From the NCBI GenBank assembly GCA_015661095.1, contig JACVQI010000092.1, positions 1 through 7,659 on the forward strand: 7,659 nucleotides of DNA, given 5' to 3'. Positions 1 to 5,205 of the stretch are shown here, in pieces. The position numbers and the translations under genes were made by a program. The DNA comes from Gammaproteobacteria bacterium (GTDB lineage Bacteria > Pseudomonadota > Gammaproteobacteria > Eutrophobiales > Eutrophobiaceae). The notes under the pieces are model-generated. The model saw nothing but the letters and a program-made list of their open reading frames with translations. It had not been told where the DNA came from and did no database searches. Each line of letters starts with the position of its first letter. Within the stretch, counting starts at the first letter, position 1.

Positions 1-371
1 CGCGGAATGATCAGTATTAAGTCGCGTTTTTTGACGACCCGGTCCGGAATGGACTGATAAAAGCTGGGCCAGCCGGTACCGCTGTTATATTTGGTGGTTG
101 ATTCAAACAGCGGCAGGTAACAGGCGGCGCAGATAAAAGTGCCGACCCGTTTTTCGTGATCCAGCGGACTGGATCCGGCCGGTTCAGTGCCTTCGTCAAA
201 CAGAATGTGATATTGATCCTGACTCAGGAGTTTCCGCCACTCGGATTCCGGTTTTTCCAGAGCGGTGAATTTCAGGTCTTTGTCAATGGTGTGGGCGTCA
301 GCACCGGTATTCCTGAGTAATAGAATACCAGTTACGGCCCCCGTCTTTATCAGGAAATCTCTGCGTATCAT
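1..371 (-). CDS. msrB: Peptide-methionine (R)-S-oxide reductase MsrB, Tat-type signal, 3' end outside window
   Basis: MsrB reduces methionine-R-sulfoxide in proteins. Starting at the ATG at 371-369 the frame is open for 123 codons to the left edge, so the C-terminal part is missing. Residues 1-26 look like a twin-arginine signal: RRDFLIK at 3-9, a short hydrophobic stretch at 11-19 and an AxA cleavage site (ADA, 24-26). The domain follows: W45, the segment YHILFDEGTEPAGSSPLD at 54-71, the first zinc-binding pair CAAC (C81, C84), and GTGWPSFY at 98-105. The second zinc pair and the catalytic Cys would lie beyond the edge. The export signal implies repair of periplasmic proteins (inference). 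The start is supported by AGAGG seven bases upstream. It follows pap with 25 bases between, so it is probably co-transcribed. The family call is firm; the export route is likely but untested. Confidence 0.9.
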   Translation of the reverse strand, partial: MIRRDFLIKTGAVTGILLLRNTGADAHTIDKDLKFTALEKPESEWRKLLSQDQYHILFDEGTEPAGSSPLDHEKRVGTFICAACYLPLFESTTKYNSGTGWPSFYQSIPDRVVKKRDLILIIP

Positions 372-378
372 GTTTCAT

Positions 379-394
379 CCTCTGCGGCCAGAGG
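379..394 (-). promoter_or_regulatory. Hairpin enclosing the msrB ribosome binding site
   Basis: On the minus-strand transcript the sequence reads CCTCTG GCCG CAGAGG, a perfect 6-bp stem with a 4-base loop. It begins two bases after the pap stop codon (399-397). The 3' arm CAGAGG contains the msrB Shine-Dalgarno sequence. There is no U-run, so it is not an intrinsic terminator. A ribosome finishing pap would be expected to melt it, coupling msrB translation to pap (inference). Confidence 0.5.
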
Positions 395-396
395 AA

Positions 397-1881
397 TCAG
401 TCTAACGCCTGTTCCAGATGCTGGCAAAATGTCTTTAAAATTTCGACCCGGGCGACCAGTTTGTCATTGCCGGAGACCAGCGTCCAGGGTGCGTATTCGG
501 TGCTGGTGCGCGTCACCATGTCATTGACCGCAGTTTTGTAATCATTCCATCTTTCGCGGTTGCGCCAGTCTTCGTCAGTAATCTTGTGTTTCTTCCATGC
601 GATCAACTCCCTTTCCTTGAAACGCCGTAATTGTTCATCCTCACTCAGGTGGATCCAGAATTTTGCAATAATAATGCCATGCTCGCAGAGTTGTTCTTCA
701 AAATCGTTAATTTCATGATAGGCGCGTTTCCACTCATCTTCCTGCGCGAATTTTTCGACCCGCTCCACCAGGACACGGCCGTACCAGGACCTGTCATAGA
801 TCGTTACATAACCCGCGCGCGGCACATGCCGCCAGAACCTCCACAGATAATGCTGCGCCTTTTCCTCGTCAGTCGGTGAGGCGATGGATATTACTTTAAA
901 TAGGCGGGCGTCCATGGCGGCGGTTATCCGCCGTATGGCTCCACCTTTGCCGGCTGCGTCCCAGCCTTCGAACATGACAATGCTGGATCGTTTCTGCTCC
1001 CTTGCCTGCCAGGCGAGTTTATAGAGTTTGCGCTGGTATTTTTCGAGTTTCTGCTGGTACTCCTCTTTGGACAATGTTTTTTTCAAATCGACATGGTCGA
1101 GGAGAGTTCTTGCTTCGGCACCGGTTTTTTCCTTGGTGACATCTACAGTCCTGATGGAGACGGGCTGAAGCGCTTTCTGTTCGAGCCTTTTTTCGATTGC
1201 ATTCAAAAGCACGCGGCCCACTGTGATATCGCGATAACGTTTATCGACCGCTTCAACCAGATGCCATGGCGCAATTCCCTGATCCGTCATTCTGATTGCC
1301 AGTTCTGACGATTTGATGAACTCCTTATAGCGTTTCGCGAACTTCTTCATGAGTGAGCCCTTGATGTCCTTTTTCAGCAGTTTGGCTTCCTGCTTTAACT
1401 GTTTCGCCTGATCTTTTTTGGAGAGATGAAACCAGAATTTGACGATGAGCGCTCCATCGATTGTCAGTAATTCCTCGAATTCGGAAATTCTTCTCAGCCG
1501 TCGCTCATATTCAGGCTGGTCTATCCTGCCATAGACGTAATCGATAACCGGTTTGGTGTACCATGACCCGAACAATATGCCGATGGTGCCACGCGGCGGC
1601 AGCTGCCGCCAGAATCGCCAGTAAGGCGGCCGTTCCGTCTCTTCATCGGATTGATCCCAGAATGCAATAGTACTGATACCCCGGGCATCCAGCCATTCAT
1701 TGAGGCGGTTGACTACTGCGCCCTTGCCGGCCCCTTCCACGCCGGAGACAATGACAATTACAGGGATATTGGTTTTGCGGAGCTGGCGTTGAACTTCTAG
1801 CAGCTTGGTGTGGAGTACTGGCTCGGCCTCATCAAATTCCTTCTTTGAGATTTTTTGGCCCAGTTCGGCGGCTTCAAACAT
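397..1881 (-). CDS. pap: Polyphosphate:AMP phosphotransferase (two-domain class II PPK2)
   Basis: This cytosolic enzyme transfers phosphate from polyphosphate to AMP, giving ADP. At 494 residues it has the double-domain length of the Pap family and matches the Pseudomonas aeruginosa protein closely as I remember it. Domain 1 (about 10-235) has the P-loop GVEGAGKG at 47-54, RPPYWRFWRQLPPRG at 84-98 and FGSWYTK at 104-110. Domain 2 (about 265-490) has GWDAAGKG at 306-313, YLWRFWRHVPRAG at 345-357 and the lid-type DRSWYGR at 363-369. Domain 1 lacks the DRSWYGR form, as in other members of this family. The ATG is supported by GGGGAGGA eight bases upstream. The promoter at 1927-1955 and the FNR-type box at 1975-1988 precede it, and msrB follows. 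Confidence 0.95.
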   Translation of the reverse strand: MFEAAELGQKISKKEFDEAEPVLHTKLLEVQRQLRKTNIPVIVIVSGVEGAGKGAVVNRLNEWLDARGISTIAFWDQSDEETERPPYWRFWRQLPPRGTIGILFGSWYTKPVIDYVYGRIDQPEYERRLRRISEFEELLTIDGALIVKFWFHLSKKDQAKQLKQEAKLLKKDIKGSLMKKFAKRYKEFIKSSELAIRMTDQGIAPWHLVEAVDKRYRDITVGRVLLNAIEKRLEQKALQPVSIRTVDVTKEKTGAEARTLLDHVDLKKTLSKEEYQQKLEKYQRKLYKLAWQAREQKRSSIVMFEGWDAAGKGGAIRRITAAMDARLFKVISIASPTDEEKAQHYLWRFWRHVPRAGYVTIYDRSWYGRVLVERVEKFAQEDEWKRAYHEINDFEEQLCEHGIIIAKFWIHLSEDEQLRRFKERELIAWKKHKITDEDWRNRERWNDYKTAVNDMVTRTSTEYAPWTLVSGNDKLVARVEILKTFCQHLEQALD

Positions 1882-1922
1882 ATTAGGTATCCTCCCCTGG
1901 GGCTGTTATTTAGAATCGTTAA

Positions 1923-2087
1923 TCAGATTATAGTGGCGGAACTATTGTATTCCAATGCAGCATGCCTCTTAAATATGATCGAAATCAATCGGTTATCATG
2001 GTATAGATTGAAAAATTCGATTTGCACCTGACAGCCGTGTTGACCACAAATTTCGTCGAGTACATCGTCCAGAAAATTGCCCGTCAT
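1923..2087 (-). CDS. Possible 54-residue small protein, doubtful
   Basis: An ATG at 2087-2085 opens a frame ending with TGA at 1925-1923. The product begins MTGNFLDDVLDEICGQHGCQ and continues with a mixed hydrophobic and acidic stretch (QIEFFNLYHD) that looks protein-like. Against it, no ribosome binding site lies close to the ATG (GGGAG is more than 15 bases upstream), and the 3' half overlaps the pap promoter and FNR-type box. An in-frame stop lies three codons before the ATG. I do not recognise a family. It could be a real small protein, a decayed gene remnant or chance. Confidence 0.22.
   Translation of the reverse strand: MTGNFLDDVLDEICGQHGCQVQIEFFNLYHDNRLISIIFKRHAALEYNSSATII
1927..1955 (-). 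promoter_or_regulatory. Sigma-70 promoter of pap
   Basis: On the minus strand TTGGAA (1955-1950) and TATAAT (1932-1927) are separated by 17 bases. The -10 is perfect and the -35 matches four of six. The predicted start is about 1920, leaving a leader of about 39 bases that contains the strong pap ribosome binding site. Confidence 0.65.
1975..1988 (-). promoter_or_regulatory. FNR/Anr-type box upstream of pap
   Basis: On the minus strand it reads TTGAT TTCG ATCAT, nine of ten positions of the TTGAT-N4-ATCAA consensus. Its centre (1981.5) is 61.5 bases upstream of the predicted pap start at 1920, the class I activator position known for FNR and CRP. Activation of pap and msrB at low oxygen is inferred. 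No regulator gene is in the window. Confidence 0.5.
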
Positions 2088-2160
2088 GGTTAATTAAACC
2101 GGGTCTCCCATCATTAAAATGTTCAAGTTGTGCGCCACTAGACAATAATCAGCGCAGGTT

Positions 2161-2176
2161 TGTGATAGACATCACA
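2161..2176 (+). promoter_or_regulatory. CRP (Vfr/CAP-type) binding site
   Basis: TGTGATAGACATCACA is a perfect TGTGA-N6-TCACA site, and its inner bases also fit TGTGAT-N4-ATCACA. The centre at 2168.5 is 41.5 bases upstream of the start predicted from the -10 at 2198-2203. That is the standard class II activator position, overlapping a -35 region that has no consensus of its own. Confidence 0.7.
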
Positions 2177-2197
2177 TTAATAATTTGTTAATTTACC

Positions 2198-2203
2198 TAT
2201 AGT
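2198..2203 (+). promoter_or_regulatory. -10 element of the lipoprotein gene promoter
   Basis: TATAGT (five of six matches to TATAAT) predicts a start at about 2210. The bases 17 upstream (CATTAA, 2175-2180) are a poor -35, which fits dependence on the CRP-type site. The leader would be only about 21 bases, with GAGAG at 2211-2215 near its 5' end. Confidence 0.45.
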
Positions 2204-2230
2204 TACAACTGAGAGTTAATAAAATAGTTT

Positions 2231-2518
2231 ATGAATATTATGATGAAAATCAGCTTCTTAATCGTTCTTGCCTGCCTGTCCCTGGCTGGTTGTAATAAGA
2301 CTGCCGAGCTCAGATCCGAGTCAAAGGTGCCAGAGATTCTGCAAATCCACGCAGATGGTAAAATGGTCTTTAACGACCGGATCATGCCTTTGGAAGATGT
2401 CATTATCTATCCGGATGGATTTGGCGGAGAAAAGGCGGCAGTCAAATTGTATACCCCCTATCACCGGCCATTTTATCGTGATTCAATCATTGTCGAGAGA
2501 TTAGAGTCGGATAATTAG
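2231..2518 (+). CDS. Small predicted lipoprotein of unknown function
   Basis: The 95-residue product has a lipoprotein signal: K6, a hydrophobic core at 7-18 and the lipobox LAGC with C21 as the acylated residue. The mature part is about 75 residues. Residues 33-90 alternate strand-like segments (ILQIHADGKMVFND, then AAVKLYTP), with 'I-x-x-DG-x-x-x-x-N' near the start. This loosely recalls the periplasmic domain of ExbD/TolR, but there is no ExbD membrane anchor and the likeness may be chance. ATG codons at 2240 and 2243 are alternative starts; the ribosome binding site is weak (GAGAG, 15 bases from the first ATG). It is preceded by a class II CRP-type promoter. No function is assigned; I do not recognise the family. 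Confidence 0.7.
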   Translation: MNIMMKISFLIVLACLSLAGCNKTAELRSESKVPEILQIHADGKMVFNDRIMPLEDVIIYPDGFGGEKAAVKLYTPYHRPFYRDSIIVERLESDN

Positions 2519-2661
2519 ATTACCGGGAATAATTTTTAAGATCATAATAAACTTCTCTGAAAGATCTAATCTGATCAATCTGAAATACTATTGCTTCGTT
2601 ATTTTTAGGCCATTCACAGTTACTTCGCGCTGATTTTTACCTTCAAAGCATCTCGAGACAC

Positions 2662-2691
2662 TTGGCAATCCGTAAACTTTTGGACTATCCT
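2662..2691 (+). promoter_or_regulatory. Possible sigma-70 promoter of the cold shock gene
   Basis: TTGGCA (2662-2667) and TATCCT (2686-2691) are separated by 18 bases. The -35 matches five of six and the -10 four of six. The predicted start near 2698 would give a leader of about 115 bases; long leaders are common in cold-shock genes. Confidence 0.35.
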
Positions 2692-2713
2692 AATTACGTA
2701 ATGCAGTTCAGAG

Positions 2714-2770
2714 ATGCAGGGAATATCAAGAGTATTTCTTTTTATAACCTCAGCAGTTTCTTTCCTGCAT
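2714..2770 (+). promoter_or_regulatory. Predicted stem in the leader RNA of the cold shock gene
   Basis: ATGCAGGGAA (2714-2723) can pair with TTTCCTGCAT (2761-2770), ten pairs including one G-U, closing a 37-base loop. An upstream ATGCAG (2701-2706) can compete for CTGCAT (2765-2770). I see no cold-box motif. Whether the structure forms or responds to temperature is unknown. Confidence 0.3.
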
Positions 2771-2812
2771 GCAAATTTCATATCCATAGCTTAGAGTAAG
2801 GGGAGGGTAGTA

Positions 2813-3022
2813 ATGAGTAGTAGCGGTGTAGTTAAGTGGTTCAATAATGCGAAAGGTTTTGGATTTATTGAACCTGAAGGAGGCGGTGATGATATTTTTG
2901 TTCATTATTCAGCCATTAAAAGTGAAGGCTATCGGACTTTGAATGAAGGTCAGGCCGTTACCTTTGAAGCTGAACAAGGACCCAAGGGATATCACGCCAT
3001 TGAAGTACTAATTAAAACCTGA
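2813..3022 (+). CDS. cspD: Cold shock domain protein, CspD-like
   Basis: This 69-residue single cold-shock-domain protein binds single-stranded nucleic acid. RNP1 is KGFGFI (14-19) and RNP2 is IFVHY (28-32). The run WFNNAKGFGFI, PEGGG, GYRTL, GQ and QGPKG-x-HA resembles E. coli CspD more than CspA, so a stationary-phase or stress role is more likely than classical cold induction (inference). The symbol is tentative because subfamilies of short Csp proteins are hard to separate. CspD is often next to clpS; here it is not. AAGGGGAGGG, a strong ribosome binding site, lies a few bases before the ATG. It is apparently a single-gene unit ending at the terminator at 3045-3070. Confidence 0.92.
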   Translation: MSSSGVVKWFNNAKGFGFIEPEGGGDDIFVHYSAIKSEGYRTLNEGQAVTFEAEQGPKGYHAIEVLIKT

Positions 3023-3044
3023 TACTGAAACCTCATGATTCAAG

Positions 3045-3070
3045 AACCCCGCCCGGTGCGGGGTTTTTTT
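3045..3070 (+). terminator. Intrinsic terminator after the cold shock gene
   Basis: AACCCCGC (3045-3052) and GCGGGGTT (3058-3065) form a perfect 8-bp stem around the loop CCGGT, followed by an unbroken T run to 3070. It lies 22 bases after the stop codon. Confidence 0.92.
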
Positions 3071-3120
3071 ATGTACAGGATGTACGGTATGCCGCGGGCG
3101 CAGGGATGCGCAAGAGCGGC
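3071..3120 (+). repeat. Repeat unit 1 of a hairpin-forming repeat cluster
   Basis: The unit starts with two TGTAC motifs (3072-3076, 3081-3085), then folds as GCCGC (3091-3095) with GCGGC (3116-3120) and, inside, GCGC (3098-3101) with GCGC (3108-3111) around the loop AGGGAT. Its first 37 bases recur in unit 2 with a single mismatch. The spacing of units is 51 bases. It resembles a dispersed extragenic repeat, not a gene. Confidence 0.8.
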
Positions 3121-3121
3121 G

Positions 3122-3158
3122 ATGTACAGGATGTACGGTATGCCGCGGACGCAGGGAT
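3122..3158 (+). repeat. Repeat unit 2, truncated
   Basis: This is identical to 3071-3107 except for one base (A at 3149 where unit 1 has G). It lacks the 3' hairpin arm and runs directly into unit 3 after two bases, so it cannot form the outer GCCGC stem alone. Confidence 0.85.
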
Positions 3159-3159
3159 T

Positions 3160-3208
3160 TTGTACTTGGATGTACTTATGTCGCCAGAGGACAGGAGTCC
3201 GTAGCGAC
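3160..3208 (+). repeat. Repeat unit 3, diverged but structurally similar
   Basis: It keeps the paired TGTAC motifs (3161-3165, 3171-3175) followed by TTATG, then folds as GTCGC (3180-3184) with GCGAC (3204-3208) and GGAC (3189-3192) with GTCC (3197-3200) around the loop AGGA. Base identity to unit 1 is low in the stems, yet both arms change together, so the layout of outer 5-bp and inner 4-bp stems is kept. Confidence 0.6.
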
Positions 3209-3277
3209 CGCAAAGGACGATAATGAGTATGTACTGGTTGAAAATATGCTGGAAAATATGTTCCTGACATTGTTTAC

Positions 3278-3308
3278 CCCTTATTTCCCTATAAGGGTCC
3301 TGTATAAT
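3278..3308 (+). promoter_or_regulatory. Promoter with perfect -10 and an inverted repeat upstream
   Basis: TATAAT (3303-3308) is directly preceded by TG. No good -35 exists at 16-18 bases (CTTATT or TTATTT). That space is instead filled by the inverted repeat CCCTTAT-N6-ATAAGGG (3278-3297), a possible operator. The predicted start is about 3315. The promoter would serve the small membrane protein at 3387 and possibly ttcA. Confidence 0.5.
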
Positions 3309-3386
3309 CTACACTCCCGCCATCCATAGTTTCGAGTGACACTTACTATTTTGAAATAACTTCAATAATCGATTAAGGTAACAGTC

Positions 3387-3575
3387 ATGGCGACTTGGGA
3401 GCAGGTATTACTCGGTATCGGGGCGTTTATTCTGCTGTTTCTCTTCTGGCCCGGGGTAAAGGTTGCCCTGGAAAGAAGCAAACAGGTTGAGAAACCCGAC
3501 TGGCAGAGCGCCTTGTTACCTATTGGTGCAGTGATTCTGTTTGTGATCCTGCTGATTCTGATTGTCAAATCCTGA
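3387..3575 (+). CDS. Small two-span inner membrane protein of unknown function
   Basis: The 62-residue product has hydrophobic spans at about 7-21 and 42-60, joined by a polar loop (WPGVKVALERSKQVEKPDW, 21-39) rich in Lys and Arg. It ends two residues after the second span. The ATG has AAGG eight bases upstream. Similar short proteins with a PGVK-x-x-L-E-x-S-K loop and LLP at the start of span 2 exist in other gammaproteobacteria, as I recall them; no function is known to me. It has its own promoter and lies 67 bases before ttcA in the same direction. Confidence 0.75.
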   Translation: MATWEQVLLGIGAFILLFLFWPGVKVALERSKQVEKPDWQSALLPIGAVILFVILLILIVKS

Positions 3576-3642
3576 GAACGGTCCTGATATCAGGCACGAC
3601 GTACCTCACCCAGTATTTTCCAAACCCGGCCAATGGTAAGAT

Positions 3643-4515
3643 GTGATTTCAGATCACAGCTCGTTAGATATCGTGGAAGCCAGCAACAGAAAAGAAAATT
3701 ATAACTTCAATAAGCTGCAAAAACGCTTACGGCGTAATGTCGGCCGTGCCATTCAGGATTTCAATATGATTGCCGACGGTGACCGGGTCATGGTTTGCCT
3801 GTCCGGCGGCGCCGACTCCTACACCATGCTGGACATCCTGTTAAACATGCATCGCAATGCGCCAGTGGATTTTGAACTGATTGCCTTCAATCTGGATCAG
3901 AAACAACCCGGTTTCCCCGAAACCGTGCTGCCGGAATATCTCACCGGCCTGGGTATTCCGTATCACATCGTGGAGCAGGATACCTATAGTGTCGTGAAAA
4001 GCATCGTCCCGGAAGATAAAACCATGTGCGGTTTGTGCTCACGCCTGAGGCGGGGGGCTGTCTACAGTTTTGCGAAGCAAAAGGGCTACACCAAAATCGC
4101 GCTCGGTCATCACCGGGACGACATTATTGAAACGCTGTTTCTAAACATGTTCTACGGCGGTAAATTGAAGGCGATGCCGCCCAAATTATTGAGCGACGAT
4201 GGCGCCCATGTCGTGATCCGGCCCCTGGCTTATTGCAAGGAAGAGGATATCAAGGCTTATGCCCAGGCGAGGAAGTATCCGATAATTCCCTGTACCTTGT
4301 GCGGATCCCAGGAAAACATGCAGCGGCAGAACATCAAGCAGATGTTGCGGGAATGGGATCGGAAGTTCACCGGCCGGATTGAGACTATCTTTGCCGCCAT
4401 CCAGGATCTGGTGCCTTCGCATCTGGCGGATATCAAGGCTTTTGACTTTTCCTCACTCGGTTCGGCGCCGGACCAACATTTACCTTCCTGGTTCATTGAC
4501 GACCAGAACGACTAA
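3643..4515 (+). CDS. ttcA: tRNA 2-thiocytidine(32) synthetase TtcA
   Basis: TtcA makes 2-thiocytidine at position 32 of certain tRNAs, using ATP to activate the base and a [4Fe-4S] cluster. The 290 residues align with E. coli TtcA almost throughout: LQKRLRRNVG (25-34), the PP-loop SGGADS (54-59), LDQKQPGFPE (84-93), the cluster cysteines CGLC (C129, C132) with SRLRRG following, GHHRDD (155-160) and CTLCGSQ (217-223), which carries the third ligand. E. coli has SGGKDS in the PP-loop; here Lys is replaced by Ala. The C-terminus is about 20 residues shorter. The start is GTG at 3643 behind a weak GGTAAG; an ATG at 3641 is followed at once by TGA and cannot be used. The M50 protein follows after 36 bases. 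Confidence 0.95.
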   Translation: MISDHSSLDIVEASNRKENYNFNKLQKRLRRNVGRAIQDFNMIADGDRVMVCLSGGADSYTMLDILLNMHRNAPVDFELIAFNLDQKQPGFPETVLPEYLTGLGIPYHIVEQDTYSVVKSIVPEDKTMCGLCSRLRRGAVYSFAKQKGYTKIALGHHRDDIIETLFLNMFYGGKLKAMPPKLLSDDGAHVVIRPLAYCKEEDIKAYAQARKYPIIPCTLCGSQENMQRQNIKQMLREWDRKFTGRIETIFAAIQDLVPSHLADIKAFDFSSLGSAPDQHLPSWFIDDQND

Positions 4516-4551
4516 TTACGTCACAGTGTTTAAATCTGGTCAGTCTGGATA

Positions 4552-5205
4552 ATGCCCGACTTTTCATTGCTCCAGAATATAATCATTTATGCGATCCCGA
4601 TACTGTTTGCCATAACAGTGCATGAGGTCGCCCACGGTTGGGTCGCCAGCAAACTCGGAGATCAAACCGCAAAATTGCTGGGGCGGCTGACCTTAAATCC
4701 CATCAAGCACATCGATCCCATCGGCACCATACTGGTGCCCATTGTGCTGAGTACATTTGGCGGTTTTATCTTCGGTTGGGCCAAACCGGTGCCGGTGGAT
4801 TGGCACAACCTGCGCCAGCCAAAACGAGACATGGCCTGGGTAGCTATTGCAGGACCTACCTCGAATCTGTGTATGGTCTTGCTCTGGGCAGGGTTGATCA
4901 AACTGATCCTGGTGACCGCAGAGTCTTCGTCCGGCCCGGTCACGGCGTTGCTGGAAATGGCCAAGATCGGTGTTCAGGTCAATTCATTTCTAATGATCCT
5001 GAACTTGCTGCCGGTGCCACCCCTGGATGGCAGCCGGGTGTTAACTGCGTTCTTACCGCCGCTATGGGCCTACCGGTATAATCGATTGGAACGGGTCGGT
5101 CTGATTATTCTCCTGATATTATTGGCATCCGGTTTACTCATGAAGATTTTGGATCCGCTTTTTTTTGGGTTCCTGGCTTTAATCAGCCGCATCTTTGGAT
5201 TGTGA
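4552..5205 (+). CDS. Site-2 protease family (M50) membrane metalloprotease
   Basis: This 217-residue polytopic protein has the zinc-binding motif HEVAH (24-28) inside the first membrane span and the second-ligand motif NLLPVPPLDG (151-160, D159 the likely zinc ligand). Between them are FGWAKPVPV (74-82) and AGPTSN (100-105), typical of the short PDZ-less YwhC/Rip3-like branch. About five to six hydrophobic segments are visible. The substrate is unknown. The ribosome binding site is weak (TCTGGATA). It lies 36 bases after ttcA and overlaps or abuts the next gene, so the three probably form one transcript. The key residues are intact, so it should be active. Confidence 0.9.
   Translation: MPDFSLLQNIIIYAIPILFAITVHEVAHGWVASKLGDQTAKLLGRLTLNPIKHIDPIGTILVPIVLSTFGGFIFGWAKPVPVDWHNLRQPKRDMAWVAIAGPTSNLCMVLLWAGLIKLILVTAESSSGPVTALLEMAKIGVQVNSFLMILNLLPVPPLDGSRVLTAFLPPLWAYRYNRLERVGLIILLILLASGLLMKILDPLFFGFLALISRIFGL

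Larger units (their letters stand above)
2519..2812 (+). other. Intergenic region with the leader of the cold shock gene
   Basis: This 294-base AT-rich stretch holds no gene I can support. It contains a short direct repeat (AATCTGATCAATCTGA, 2568-2583), the predicted csp promoter at 2662-2691, and possible leader RNA stems at 2701-2770. I found no convincing intrinsic terminator for the lipoprotein gene at its left end. Confidence 0.5.

Noticed and set aside
631..1308. Plus-strand frames opposite pap
   Set aside because: They are shadows of the well-supported pap gene, with no ribosome binding sites or recognised motifs.
2620..2787. Minus-strand 55-codon frame antisense to the csp leader
   Set aside because: No ribosome binding site, no recognised motif, and it covers the predicted csp promoter and leader.
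3071..3208. CRISPR array
   Set aside because: Only two close copies with a 14-base gap and a diverged third; no regular spacers and no cas genes.
3035..3223. Plus-strand frame with repeated MYRMYGMPR peptides
   Set aside because: The peptide repeats simply translate the DNA repeat units; no ribosome binding site, and it starts before a strong terminator.
3583..3594. CCTGATATCAGG, a perfect 12-bp palindrome between the small membrane protein gene and ttcA
   Set aside because: Too short to assign a function; no T run for a terminator and no known regulator consensus recognised.
3642..3658. TGTGAT-N5-ATCACA as a second CRP site at ttcA
   Set aside because: The spacer is one base too long for the CRP geometry (N4 between these half-sites), and it overlaps the start codon. 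Kept only as an inverted repeat.
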